This document shows positions 12,001-26,100 of a stretch of DNA of 64,000 nucleotides, piece by piece; the first letter of the stretch is position 1, and each line of letters begins with the position of its first letter. Both the position numbers and the translations under genes were made by a program. Below the pieces are notes generated by a model. The model saw only the letters and a program-made list of their open reading frames with translations. It searched no databases and was not told where the DNA came from. The DNA comes from Plecoglossus altivelis (Eukaryota > Chordata > Actinopteri > Osmeriformes > Plecoglossidae), in NCBI GenBank assembly GCA_036571765.1, contig BROE01000006.1, positions 16,417,024-16,481,023 on the forward strand, in the 5' to 3' direction.

Positions 12001-12227
12001 CAACCAATGTAACATACCCTATTTGGACACCTTAAAGAACACTGAGATAGTCTAAGGTAATCAAGTTTTCACCATCAACCACCGTTTGTCTTTTTTTTCA
12101 ACTTACCGTGTTGTTGTTCTGACTTGCATTCACGTGAACTTTGAAAAACTTAGGAAAAACTTAACCTAATTATTCTGACATACAAATACTGGAAAAATTT
12201 TACCTTATTAATTTGACACCATACAAA

Positions 12228-12580
12228 TACAATTCTGCGTAAATTCTAAAGTGTGCTTGCGTCAGTTGCTGATGGGTGCGTTTTTTTTAACTAAAATTGT
12301 CCTTCTGATATATCTGCATTTTATACAAAAATGCATGGCTAATATTTATGAATATCGCATAGATTTGATACATTTGTTGCTGCTCATTTACAACTCAAAA
12401 CGCAAAAAGTGAAGAGTAGAATGAAACTGTTGTCTTCTCATTTCCTCTGCAAGAGGGAATGGTGATAGGCTATAGCAGCCCCATACTTGAGAAGTTTGAT
12501 CAAAACGAATAAATTGGTCAATCCTGTGTAAAAATGGCCCTAACCTCCATGATTTAAATGTCTTCAGTTTTTTCCTATAC
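12228..12580 (-). repeat. Unclassified dispersed repeat R1, copy 2 (reverse)
   Basis: Reverse-orientation relative of 70-395 and 37533-37835. Matching blocks are TTTCCTCTGCAAGAGGGAAT with GGTGATAGGC (about 12441-12470), GGTCAATCCTGTGTAAAAATG (about 12515-12535), CATTTTATACAAAAATGCATG (about 12318-12338) and GTGCTTGCGTCAGTTGCTGA (about 12252-12272). Substitutions and small indels are scattered, so the copies are old. Confidence 0.5.
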
Positions 12581-13039
12581 GCATTGTATGAATTAATCAA
12601 GAAAAGAGCCGCCTTAGAAGCTTATTTTAACGTTGTTGGCGCAATCTGCCAACAAATATGCTCCCCAAACCGTCAATAAGATTGACAATATAGGGGACAA
12701 TCACAATCAATCAGGGAAAAAGCTCACTGATGTGAGCATTGCCTGTAACCACACAAAATGCAGGCATTTGGTCTGTTTAGAGCCCTGCGTGAAGAAGCAG
12801 ACCCCTGTAAATTGTACTATGAGCTAGCTAAGAACGCTAGTGCTGAATAACAATTTAGCTGCTCTGCTCCATGACGCCGGGTAAGTAGGGTTCTTGAGAC
12901 GGATCATCAAAATAATATGTATCTATTCTTCGCACATGTACAATACTCTTTACACATGCACATCGGTAAGTATTCGTACAGTTTGTATAGTTTGTATCCT
13001 GTTAAGTTTATGTATAGGAAAATTGTTATATTTATTTTA

Positions 13040-13180
13040 AATTGATTGTTGTTTGTCTGTACCGTTGTATGTCTGTACTTCTGTAGCACCGTGGCTCTGT
13101 GAGGCACGACATTTCGTTCCACTGTATGCACCCGCATGTAGCGGAATGACAATAAAGCACAACTTGAACTTGAACTTGAA
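13040..13180 (+). mobile_element. Short LINE 3'-end fragment
   Basis: A 3' UTR-like segment (GTAGCACCGTGGCTCTGTGA, then GACATTTCGTTCCACTGTAT) ending in a polyadenylation-like AATAAAG and a short tandem tail of TTGAAC units (about 13160-13180). This is the architecture of a strongly 5'-truncated fish LINE. No coding part remains, so the family is not assigned. Confidence 0.5.
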
Positions 13181-13414
13181 AAGAAAGGGGAGCTCACTTG
13201 TGTATCATATTAAGACGTGTTTGAGGTACCCTGCCAAACAATATCCTTGGTTTATAAAGTACTGTAAAGTACTAATGCTGAGGGCTCACTGATATCTGTC
13301 TGTCTGACTAGAATGTAATGTATAAGTGTCATTGCTAACGTGCTGCCATGGTGACATTAGGCTTTGAGACGTGGGACCTACAAATTTCTTGTTGATTTAA
13401 TAAGAAGGGAGCGA

Positions 13415-13452
13415 GTCTGTGCACGCGCGAGCGCGTGCGTGCGTGCGTGCGA
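13415..13452. repeat. Alternating purine-pyrimidine GC/GT tract
   Basis: CACGCGCGAGCGCGTGCGTG followed by further GTGC units forms a 35-bp alternating tract with Z-DNA potential about 600 bp upstream of the first ogt exon in the window. No gene is seen around it. Confidence 0.6.
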
Positions 13453-13935
13453 CGTCATCTACGCTTGTGTCTTATGAATGGAGTGACTCACTGCTAAGGT
13501 TAACCTGTCTTACAACTACTATGCAATATACCTTCCCTCAACGTATCCCAGAACTCACTGCAGCTTTAAGGTTCCGTGTCCACTTGAACCTATCCAGTGA
13601 ATTATGTAGAAGACGTAATCTGCTATAAGCCCAAATATACTTTGAGGTTGCACAGATAACGTTTCGGGAGCATATGCAACCAAAATGTCCAGAATTTTGA
13701 GCCTTAAAAAATAGAAAATATAATAAGTGCTTTGTACTTGTCAAGATACAGTATTTGTCTAATAAATAGGCCTAAATAAATAGGGTAATTGAAGATAAAG
13801 TATTAATTTTAAAGAAAATTAGCTATTTCCTGATAGATATTGTTATTAGATTAGATTCAATTTAAACATTAGGCTCTTAGCCCAGACCTAGATACTAGCA
13901 TTGTCTTGATGTGATCGTAGATAGGGGCTTCATGT

Positions 13936-13938
<3 letters not shown>

Positions 13939-13969
<31 letters not shown>
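13939..13969. repeat. (GT)n(AT)n microsatellite before an ogt exon
   Basis: About ten GT units run directly into five to six AT units and end 62 bp before the exon that starts at 14031. It lies just upstream of the presumed branch region of that intron. Confidence 0.85.
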
Positions 13970-14030
13970 CAACACGGCAATATAAATGACTACAATTGCA
14001 ACATGTTCTCCTCTTTCTGTGGCCCTACAG

Positions 14031-14189
14031 ATCAACGCCCTTCACAAGCCACCCTATGAGCACCCTAAGGACCTGAAGAGCAGTGGTGGCCGTCTGAGGG
14101 TGGGTTATGTCAGCTCTGATTTTGGAAACCACCCCACCTCTCACCTAATGCAGTCCATTCCTGGCATGCACAACTCTGAGAAGTTTGAG
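14031..14189 (+). CDS. ogt: ogt exon 1 in window
   Basis: 53 codons, phase 0 at both ends, from INALHKPPYEHPKDLK to NSEKFE. The acceptor is CCCTACAG before 14031 and the donor is GTTGGT at 14190. It encodes the start of the first glycosyltransferase lobe with the GNHPTSH motif. The following intron (14190-22793, 8.6 kb) is filled with BEL/Pao, Tc1 and LINE sequence. Confidence 0.96.
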
Positions 14190-17100
14190 GTTGGTGGGAC
14201 TATTACTGTGAAATATATCACTGTTAACACTTCACCTCATGTTGGCAAAGTATCTAGAAGTCCAACAAGGAAGGTCTCAAAAAAAGGAAACAGTTTGGAC
14301 CAAAGTCTAATATTTAATAATATTTATTTATCTAATACTTTTTTACTGGGTGGTATGAATATCTGTGAGTGCCGACATTTTAGTTTACATTTGATTTTTT
14401 CCTCTATGAAGACAAGGCATGCATAATGTGTCACTCTATCTATAGATTGCTCTATAGGTGCTCTAAGTTTTTTTTTTTCCCCCATTAGTCTTCCTCGATC
14501 CATTAAACTTTATCCAGTAAATGCACTATGAATGACAATATAATTTGAATTGAAATCTATATGTTAAATTTTATTATATTTAAAGAGAATCCAATATGAG
14601 CCCAAACAAATAGTACCTACACATCAACCCCTAATTGTGTGGCTAAGCATCGATTATTAACAGAAATAGCCATTAATGTTCTTTAAACACTATTTTGTAT
14701 CATGAATAAATTATATCTTTATTTTTATTGAACATGTACAATGAAATTAGATGCCATCCTTTTCTGTGCATTAAACAAGTAAAATAAAATTAAAAAAATT
14801 CTCAAACTAAGATAAAAGTGTACTTAAATAGAAACATGCAGTAAAACACTTGTCCTTATATCTAACCATGTAATTTAGTCTTTCATCAGTGAAGTCTCTA
14901 GCAGCAGGCTTTACAGTAGTCTTATCAAAACTGTAGACTTGGTCTACTACAGTAACAGTTCTTGTTAGACCATGTGAACAAGGATGGACTCTTGGTTACT
15001 CTTCCAACTGGGCAGGGTCCTTGTGGGGTCCTTGTGGAGCTGTGCTAACCACCATTACTTTCACTTTTTTCAGTTTTTCACATCCTCTTTCTAGAATCCG
15101 CTCCTCACAGGGAGTCATTTCTGTCTCTCTTGCCATAATTGCTGGTACTCACAAGTCCATCTTTTCCAAAGAAAGTAAGCCAAAGTACTGAACTTGTTTC
15201 CAATGTACAACTCAGACTCCTGGAACGGTCCAGATGGGAGAACAAGATGAGTCTTTAGAAGGAGAATGGGATTTTTTCCTTGCTTATCCTCTGTCACAGT
15301 TGTTATTGGGTGGCCATTTAAGATGGCTTCTACCTCGTACAACAGTGTTTCAAGACATTCATCATCAAGTTTTGCTCTTTCAGGATGGAATAAAGAACTT
15401 GTCGTACCTTACAGACAAGTCTCCCAAACCCCACCGTGATGGGAAGCAGCTGTAGGATTAAAACTCCACTGAACTCTGATCTAATGCGAGTCACCTGACC
15501 TCTACTCACAAATCTTCTCAGGGCATTGAGACAAGAGTCAATGTCCATGGAGTGAGCCATTTCCAGGTGTATGGCTCTGCTTGACATGGATGGGAATAAC
15601 ACTGCATATCTTTTCACAAGTCTTCTTCCTCTTTTTACCTCAAAAGGCCCAAAGTAGTCTACTCCACCATTACTGAACGGTGGAAAATCTGCTGTTGGCT
15701 TTAGAGATCCACCATCTTGTGCTCTTCCCATCTTGCCCTTTGTCCATCTGCACATCTTGCTAGGACCTTACGGGTTGCAAAGTTGGTGTTAAGTCCCATA
15801 TTTTTGTTGTGGTGTTCAGGATTTGGCTTCTGCCATTGTGCCCAAGGTTTTAATGCGTGTTTATAAAGCAGAAGAGTGCAGTGGTCGCTTGGCCTCATCA
15901 GGCACTGCTGACTCACTCAATGTTCCACCTGCTTGCAGGACTCTTTTAACATCTACATTTTAACAGGTTTAACAATTTTCTATTTAAAGATACTTTCTTT
16001 AGCGGTACCACATTATTTGAAAATCTCTCTTTGGCAAAACACAATGGTGGCTTTGTATGCCTTTAGCAGATCTTATATAAAACCTTCCCAGTGTTTTCTT
16101 AAAAGCTTGCTCATATCAGCTTGCAGTGGATTGTTGTTTGAGATTTTTTTGATTCCAGACTTGCTACTGACTTTTCTTTGCTCCAAGTGATTGAAAATCG
16201 TCTTTAAATTTCAAATACTATTATACTGCTCTCTTTAACCTTTGCTAACCAGAGAAGTGTTCTAGCAGCTGGTTTGTTGAACTTTCTTTTGTGACGACAC
16301 TGAACATGTCTGTGCTCCTTTTAATCCCTGGATTCTCTTGAGAGAGTGAGGAAATCCATGGAGCTTTGAGGCCATTCCTCTTCTGTCCTCCACAGAAACT
16401 CTGGCCCCTAGACCCATTCTTTGCGCTTTCCCAGTGTGTTTGCACTTGACACCATATATGCTTGATTTAGTTAGGTTCCTATTTATGTCCACTGGTACAA
16501 TCCCAAATAAGAAAACGTTGGGACCAAATGGAAAACACACATTTAAAAAGTAGTGATTTGTAAATTTACTTTGATTTGTATTTTATTGAAGACAATACAA
16601 CAGCACATCATTTAATGTGTTCCTCATGATTATTTTATTTATTTGTTTAACAAAATTCCTATTTTGGTTCTCGCAACACGTTAAAAAAAATTGAAACAGT
16701 AAAACATTTACCACATTGTAATGTTGCCATGCCTTTTCACAACACTTAAAAGACATTTATGGACTGAAGACAACAAGTGATGAAGTGTTTCAGGTATATT
16801 TTTGTCCCATTCTTGCTGCAGACAAGTCTTAAGGTGGGCAACAGTACGGGGTCTTCGTTGTCGCATTTTTTTCAAAATGCGCCACACATTCTCTATTGGA
16901 GACAGATCAGGACTGCAGGCAGGCCAGTCAAGTACCCTTTTCCTTTTCCTCTGCAGCCAGGACTTTGTAATGTGCGCAGAATGTGGTTTTGCATTATCTT
17001 GTTGAAATATGCATGGACGTCCCTTGAAAAGATGTCTTCTTGAAGGCGACATATTGTGCTCCAAAATCTCTGTACTTTTCAGCATTAATGGTGCCATCAC

Positions 17101-20100
17101 AGAAGTGCAAGTTACCTTTGCCAAGGACACTGACACAAACCATACTATGATAAACCCTGGCCTTTGGACTTGTTGCTTTTAATAGTCTGGATGATCCTTT
17201 TCTTCTTTGGTCCGGAGCACACGGTGTCCATTTCTCCCCAAAAATACCTGAATTACTGATATATCTGACCCCAGTACACGTTTCCACTGTGTGATGGTCC
17301 ACCCCAGATGCCTCCAAGCCCAGAGATGTCGACAGCGCTTCTGGACACTGTTAACATAGGGCTTCCTTTTGGCACAGTACAGTTTTAACTGGCATTTGTG
17401 GATGTAACTACATATTGTGGTACTTGACAAAGGTTTGCCAAAGTAGTCGTGAGCCCATGTGGTGATGTTGCTTTTAGATGAATGACGATTCTTGATGCAG
17501 TGCCGCCTGAGGGATCGGAGATCACGGTTGTTCAGCTTTAGCTTGTACTCTTGTCCTTTACGCACTGAAATTCCTCCACTTTCCTTGAATCTTTTAATTG
17601 TTATGCACTGTTGAAGGTGAAATAAGCAAATGTCTTCCTATTTTTCTTTGAGGAACATTGTTTTTAAACATTTAAATAGTCTTCTGACATATTTGTTGGC
17701 AAACTGGAGATCCTCGACCCATCTTTGCTACGAAAGGACTAGACCTTTCTTGGATTCTGCTTTTGTACCAAATCATAGTTACAATCACCTGTTTCTAATC
17801 ATATCATTATTTAACCAACTTACCTTATTACTAGCCCTACATTGCTCCTGTCCCAACCTTATGTGGAATGTGATGCAGGTCTGAATGACAGGAAAGGATG
17901 TATTTTACAAATGTAACCAAATTGACCAGACAAAACATGAAATTTTTTGTGTTCACATTGTCTGCAATGAAATACAAGTCAAAGTAAATTTTGAAATCAC
18001 TACTTTCTTTTTTTATTTGTGTTTTCCAAGTTGTCCAAACTCTGTTTTGACGTTCAAAAATGCAGTTTGCTACAAAATGTGAAATCTTGTCTGCTCCTTT
18101 GCTATGTATTTTAAAACGGACTCAGTCCAGAAGGTTGACAGGGTTGAAGGTTCTGTTGCTGGTTTAATTTGCAAGCCTTCTAAGAACCAGTTTGTCTTCA
18201 TGTGGGCTTGAGAGCCACCACAAAGCCAGGTCTTACGTCACTGTATACGTCTCATCTTTTTCAGCAACGCCAGCGTGGCAGTGCCAAACACAAAGGGTGT
18301 TAATCAATCTGTCTGCACTGTGCTGCACAGCGCTGAGATAGCTAGGTTATCAAAAAGTCAGGGCAAATGTACAAATTAGCCGTTTGATAAAAAAATGAGT
18401 ACAATTTCAGGGACTGCACCGCCCATTCCTCGTCACATTTCAATTCAGATGCTGATTCATAGGTTGAGCTGAAATATGAATAATAAACCCTTACTGAAAA
18501 GGCGGCCGAACAATTCTGTTTGTACGTAAAACGTAACTGTTAACTCAGCTGAACCTGCTTTTGATTTAACAACAGTATCAGAGAATAAGATTCAGTGTGT
18601 TATAAAAAAAAACCTTGAAAAACTCACACTAAATTTAGTTTTTCAGTCACACACCTTGTGAACTTATCGGTTAAGCAATCTATTTTTCCAAATTACTGGA
18701 AAACTGGGATAGGTACCCCAGTCTTCAAAGCAGGCGATCTACTAAACGTAGCAAATTATAGGCCCATAGCAATTTTGTCAGCTGTATCTAAAATAACAGA
18801 AAGAGTAATAACTGAGCAAATTGGAAAATGTTTTGACAACCAAAATAATTTGTTGTGCCCTATGCTATTTGGGTTTCGTAAACGGCATTCTACGGAAACT
18901 GCTGTATGTTATTTCATTGAGCAAGTGAGATTAAAATTAGATAAGGGTGGGGTGGTGGGGGCAGTGTTTATCAATTTGCAAAAAGCATTTGAAACATTTA
19001 ATCATCATATTATAAATTAACTCATTTTAATTTTTTTAATGCAGACAATAAAATGGTTTGAGTCTTATTTTACATCAAGGAAACAATACATCCGGATTAA
19101 AACACGTATATCTTCAAGAAATTGTTCAACAGGGGTACCCCTGGGGTCCATACTAGGACCTCTTTTTTATTCTGTTCTTGAATGATCCTACAGATGTTTG
19201 TCCTGTTTTATTCATTCAAATGTACACAGACGACACTGATTTATGTACATGCTAAAACAAATGAAAAGGTGTCACAAAACTTATCTGCTGTCATGACCAA
19301 AATCTCAGTCTGGTTTAATCAGTGTTGTTTATTGTTCAACGTCCAGAAAACTGCTTGCATGTATTTTAAGATTAGAAAGATGGTGAAGGTTATACCAGAT
19401 ATATTAGTAAATGGTGAAATACTACCAATTGTATCGGACTTTAAATGCCTCTGAGTGATTTTAGACACTTAACATTTGAAAAGTGCATTAAAAAGTTTGT
19501 ACTGTTACACCCTAATTTAGACATTTTAAATTTGCACAGAGTCGACTTTCAGCAGAAGCTGCAAGACTCTTTCTGCACTCTTTCATCATACTGCATTACT
19601 TCATGGTCCCAAGCAGGAAAATCTACTCTTATACCTTTATGTAGTTTATACAAACGTGCTATAAAAGTATTTGATAAGATACCCGACAGACGTAATAATT
19701 GTCCTATAATTAAAAAAACATTCTCTTTACCTTTCAAAACTTAGTAATATTTCAAAATTGTAGTTTAATGTATAAAATTGTGAATGATCTTGCACCTCCA
19801 CCTTTAAAGCTGTTTGTTTCATTGCGCAATGACAGCATTAGACAGGGGAGAGCCTCGTTAAGAGGTGGCTGTGAAGCGCATTTTAGAAAAACTGATTTTA
19901 GACAATCAGCTTTTTCTGTAAAAGCTGTTTAATTGGAATAGTTTACCAACTGATATTAGTCAGTGCACTACCTTTATGCAGTTTAAATTACATTTGAAAA
20001 GATGTTTAAAGGCAAGTCAGGTTTGTGATCATGAATTATGCAAGCTAATGATTTTTGAATGTTTTTATACTTTTTGTATTCTACTGTATTTAATTTGTAT

Positions 20101-23100
20101 GATATTTTTATTGATAATTTGGTGTGCTCCTTCGCAGGGACAGCAGATGAAATTTAGCTCTGCTCTGCTTAATTTGTATGATATTTTTATTGATAATTTG
20201 GTGTGCTCCTTCGCAGGGACAGCAGATGAAATTTAGCTCTGCTCTGCTAATTCTGGGATAATACTTTATTGTCCAATGTCCATGTTAAATAAAAATGAAT
20301 AAAATAACTACCTTGGTACAATTACCTTGGTTACGTAGCTTGATTTACAATAAGCCACCTTAATACGGAACACAGAGTTCCATTTAGTTAAGAGGTGTTT
20401 TCGAGAAGATGTTTTGATTTATAACCTAGAGACCTCCAAGCCTGTGATTATATTTTAACTCACTGATATTTCCTAGGATATGGTTTGGAGCAATTTATTG
20501 GTTTTGCTCCCTACTATGTTCAGCTTGTCGATGAGGTTCTTTGTGCAGAAGGTTGCAGAACTCCCAGAATCAAGGAAGGCACGTGTGTATCACTTTACTT
20601 CTTTTGGAGTGTTTCACCTTCACTGACATAATGGAAAGTATGCACTCATTGCTGTTGTGTTTTTCACCTGCCACAGAATGCTCATCACCTGCGTGCTATT
20701 AATAGGGGCTCTCACTGATGACTACTCTGCCTTAATGTGCAGTGCACTGTGGTGACTTTGCTTGCATATTGAGCGACTTGGAAGTGTTTTACAATCTTTG
20801 CTCTCATGCCCAGCCTTTACAAAACATCCTAAACAGATTCCAGTCTTTTTTCCAAACACATTTACAAACGCATTACAGTGATATGATTACTTAGCATCAG
20901 GGATTTTTCCAGCTTAGAAAGACCTTTTGGAGGTAAGAGATACCTTATAACAGAAATCTATGCATTTGATTATTTGTCACCATTAATAAACAAATTTCTA
21001 TCATGCTTGAATAAATTAAACCTCATTAACAAAACTGTAAAAAAAATACAACATTGAAAGGTGGTGGGAGGGAAGTGAGTGTGGAGAAAAAGGGAGCGAG
21101 TTCAAGTGTTGGGCTAGGGGAGGAGAGGCAGTTAGTACAGAGGTCATATCCTGCTTCAGAGTATTTCTCTTTTTATAAAAAATTTAAAAAAAGGATCTGA
21201 CACGGCCATGGCAGTCATTCTTTTTGACTAGTCCTTTGTCTGTCAGAGGCAACACTGTCGAAGTGTTCATGCTTAGACTGGTTTCTCAAGTGTCTTTTCA
21301 GCTGTTGAAAATTGAATGGAGAAAGCAGTGTTTGTTCATATTTGTTGATAGCACAAATGTACATTATTTTGGGGTGGGGTGTAAATTGTATATTGTAGAT
21401 TGCTCACCTTGTTAGCTTTTTTTCCAGCACGAGGGCTGAGATGAGCAGCTCAAAAAATAATACTGATGTTTTTTTGAATGGAGAATTCTAATTCTCTGTT
21501 CATTAGCGCTAATCACTCTTGGTACCCAACCACTGTAACAAATGATTGATTTGCTGGCCAGTAAGAAATACATGTGTAGATAAATTCATTTTAATATGTA
21601 GAAAGTAATGTATTTAATTGGAGGCTTATCTCGCAGCTGATCTGATGAGAAAGCTCCACTAGTTTTCCAGCCGTTAATATCTGGAGAATCAGATGGATGC
21701 CAAACTTTAGGTATGTATACGAGGCATGGGCCGGTATCAAACTTTGATAACCTTGAGAGAGAAAAACACAGCATCATGGCTATTACAACTCAAAAAAATG
21801 TACTGAAAACAATACATTTTATTTTGAAGCAACACATAAAATTGAGTAACATGTCATGTTGAAGTGTTCAGTTTTTTTGTGTTTTTTTACAAAAAAAACA
21901 ATACATAATTATTGTTCTAATTGAACTCATACACACACAGACGATTGAAGGCTTAGATAAAAGTATATACGTGAAACCAGTTAAATGTAGTCCCTAATAT
22001 TGGTACTAAATTGCTGAAATTAAGTTGCAGGGGTGAAGCTTTATCAAAAGTTTGGTGTAAGATTACCATACCATATTTTTATTGTCTCGTTCTCAGCATG
22101 AGAAATGGTTGAAATGTGAGTCTCACAACCAAGGTTAATGTGAAACTGTCTGATGCTTACTAGTTCATTAGCGGTGTTATCCTCAGTTGGTACCATTCCA
22201 ATAGTGCTGTTTAGTTTATTTCACCAGTGCTAAACTCGCTAACTCTTGACTTGTTGGAATTGGAAGGGTTCTTTCTTCGTTGCATAAAACCCTATAGACT
22301 CCAACACTTTCCTTTATTGATGAGACACAAAAAACAGCTCATATCGCAGCTATATTAGAACAGAAAATTAGAGATGCATTGAAACAGCGATTTGAAACCA
22401 TCTATGCCAAATGTAGACACAACATGGGATTGTTGTGTCAAGACGCTCTCAATTACTGGAAATACAGTTTGAGCCCTAAACCTTAGAAAAAATATTTATA
22501 TGTACCTGTAGAGTAGTGAGTGTGTGTGTGTGTGTGTGTGTGTACCTATAGCGTGACTCATTTATGCCTTGTCTTGCACTGAGAAGTTTAACATGGACTG
22601 ATACATTTGCACTTTTTATCATAATATGTTCCTTGCACTGAACCAAATAATATTAACAAAGGACAGTTGTTTAAGTTGCAGCTCAACCCCTGTGAACCAC
22701 ATAAAGTATGTTTTATGGAGACAGAATTATAGTTTTGCAAGTGGAAGGGATATGTAGATGATGATGGTTTTTGTGCACGTCGGCTTCTCCTAGGTGTTCT
22801 GCTATGCCCTGAGCCCAGATGACAGCACCAACTTCCGTGTCAAAGTGTTGGCCGAAGCTCATCATTTTACTGACCTGTCCCAGGTCAGTTGATCATCGAA
22901 TTGCTTGATTTAAATTACTGCTGGCCAAACCTGGGTCAAACACAGTTGAGTGCATGTGTCTTTAAGATTTGTTTTTGAAGGTGTTGCCTCTTTCCACTCC
23001 CTCTTTTTCTTCTCCCTCCACTTCACTTCTTGTTGCTTAGATACCATGTAATGGTAAGGCAGCTGATCGTATCCAACAGGACGGGCTTCACATCCTGGTA

Positions 23101-26100
23101 AACATGAATGGCTACACAAAAGGTGCCCGCAACGAGCTCTTTGCACTGCGCCCTGCTCCAATCCAGGTAGGAATGCTGCCCACACATACAGATTCCTATT
23201 TTAAGAAGGAAACTAGTCAAGTGAAAGTTGATGAGTTGAGCACTAATGTAAAACATTGTTGGTAGATCTTGCATCATAATAATGTATTTGCCGTAATCAC
23301 ATCACAAGAATGAATTGTTCTATTGTCCTCTCCTTTCTGTCCTCCTCGGACCCCCTCCCCCCTTTTCTTCCTCAGTGCATGTGGTTGGGTTACCCTGGCA
23401 CCAGTGGAGCTCCATTCATGGACTACATAATCTCAGACAAAGAGACATCACCTATTGAAGTTGCAGAGCAATACTCTGAGAAACTGGCCTATATGCCCAA
23501 CACCTTTTTTATAGGAGACCATGCTAATATGTTCCCCCACCTGAAGGTAAGCAGGGTAAATTATGAGTTTGAGTGAAACCTTTTTCTCCAGCGGTATAAA
23601 TTGTTTGTTGGAGATTTGCCGACATTCAAGACTTATCATCTTGTTCTCCTCCCCTCTGTGGTCATTCATGTGAATTTTGGTCAGAAAAAAGCAGTGATTG
23701 ACTTCAAGTCAAATGGACACATCTTCGACAACAGAGTTGTGCTGAACGGCATTGACCTTAAGGCCTTCCTGGACAGCTTGCCGGATGTCAAGGTTGTAAA
23801 GGTGAGAACTGAGGATAGAGGTCTATGGGTCATTAGGTAAAGAAGTCCTAAACTCCTGACACCTAGAACCCACACTTGGTCCAGTGAATTTTTTAATTAA
23901 ACGGCCTGGTATGTCCCTTGTGTAAGGTAAATTGAAAGCAGTCATCTTTTGTCTTTATTGTTGCATTTCTGTCTTCCTGTCTTTTTCTCAAACTCTATCT
24001 GTATTTCGGATTTCTTTTTCCTCCCCCAAGATGAAATGTGAAATCCAGGAGACCTCAGACAACAACGGGGCTCTCTCCATGCCCGTTATCCCCATGAACA
24101 CTGCAGCAGAGGCCATCATCAATATGATCAACCAGGGACAGATTCAGGTCACCATCAACAGCTTTACAGTCAGTAACGGACTGGCAACCACACAGGTAGA
24201 ACACGCACTTTATTCCACAGGCTGACAAACTTATATTCAAAAACACACCCTACACATGGGACTTAGTGGCAACAATACTGAAAAGAGACCACGCTATAGA
24301 CCACACCTGTATATTGGCCACATCCATCCCCCCCCCCCCCCCCCCCCCCCCCAAAAAAAAGATTATATAAGCCGCACTGGGCTATAAGCCGCAGATATCT
24401 ATCTTGAAAAAATAGATATTTACTGCATGTACAGAACTATTTTGAACTGCAAATGTACATGCATGTACCTGAATAGATTATTTCCGAACAATGCCTTTTA
24501 ATACGGCGGCAACTTTGCTGGATTAAAACGGAACAGCGTCCAACCATAGATTCATTGATGCTAAGCTTGCGTGCAGCAGCCCGGTTTCCTTACTCGATAG
24601 CAAGTTTAATGGCCTTCAATTTAAAACTTGCATCATGCGAACTTGTTCTTGTGGGTTCCATGATGAAGGGGCGAGGATTCGAAAACAATTACCAGTTGGT
24701 AATTTGTCCTCCGTGTTCTATCTGCTAATGAAAAAGTAGCGTATTCCTCTTTGCATTTATTTTTCGTCTCTTTTTTTATTGTAATTACTGGTAGTTAGAG
24801 CGGTGAAAGAAAAATCCACAGAATAGCCGCAGCTGTGCATAAGCCTCATGGTTCAAAACCTTGGAAAAAAGTAGCGTCTTATAGTCCAGAAAATACTGTA
24901 ATTTCACCATCATTTATCTACAAACTGAGGAGTAGGGGTGAGAATAATAGTTTGAATATACATGTGAGAAAATGGTTGCATATCTTGCTGCTGGCCATAA
25001 GAAATAGCTTTAGATTACATTTAATTTAGTGAGTTCATAAAAGCAAAAACACTAATTTCATTCAGCATACTTCTTATTCCTTTATTTGCCGTCTAACTAG
25101 TTTCACACTGGTTATGCTGGGTAGAAACACAATTCAAACTGTATCTGATAGTCAATATTAAATTATATTCAAATGTTTCATAAATCAGATAAACATGAAT
25201 AAGAATGTTTTGCCTATATTCACACAGGGTAAAACAAATCACCTACATTATGTTTCATATATGTCCTATGTTTGTACTTCCCTGCCACAGTACATTCTGT
25301 GCTTGTATATCTTGCATGGTGAATAAAACTAATTCTAATCTAGTTTGTAACAATTTAGCTAATGTTATGTTAACCCAATTGATTAAACGACAAAATTCTA
25401 GTTGTCACTGACTATCAACAGGGAAATTAATGATATTGACCAAGGCCAGTTCTGTTTCCGACCGGGCCTTTTTTGCGGGCTAGAAGCTCACATTCCATGA
25501 GAGCTGCACAGTAATCCAAAGCAAAAACTCTACATCATACGTCTACAATTTGACTGCAAGCTTAGTTAAACAAACAACAAATGTATTCAGTGACCCTAAA
25601 CTTGTTGTTTATTATATTGAGTGACTTCAACTACTTCATGTGGTTTTGATGAGCCAAAATGGGGTTAGGGTTATCTAACCCTAGAGTTATCCCAACCCTA
25701 CAATTGCCCTAAGGATTTTTCTATTTTTGGGGGGGATGTTTTATTGAATAGAACCATAAGAATACCACCTATAGGTTTCATCCTGATGTTGGAACTCTGA
25801 ATACACAACTGATATACCTATTTACATTACACCTGCCTCTCCTCCTCCTCTCACTTAACATGCTCTGCACTTTGGGAGGAACTTATTCAGACTTTGTCCT
25901 CCCTACCATTTGTGGTCTGTCTTAGATCAACAACAAAGCTGCCACTGGAGAGGAGGTGCCACGCACCATCGTGGTGACAACCCGTTCCCAGTATGGCCTG
26001 CCAGAAGATTCAATAGTCTACTGCAACTTCAATCAACTCTACAAGATAGATCCTCCTACATTGCAGATGTGGGCCAATGTAAGATTAACCAATTAGTCAA

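Noticed and set aside
9545..14030. Search for ogt TPR exons
   Set aside because: No sequence resembling TPR repeats or the exon preceding INALHKPPYEH was seen; no exon is claimed.
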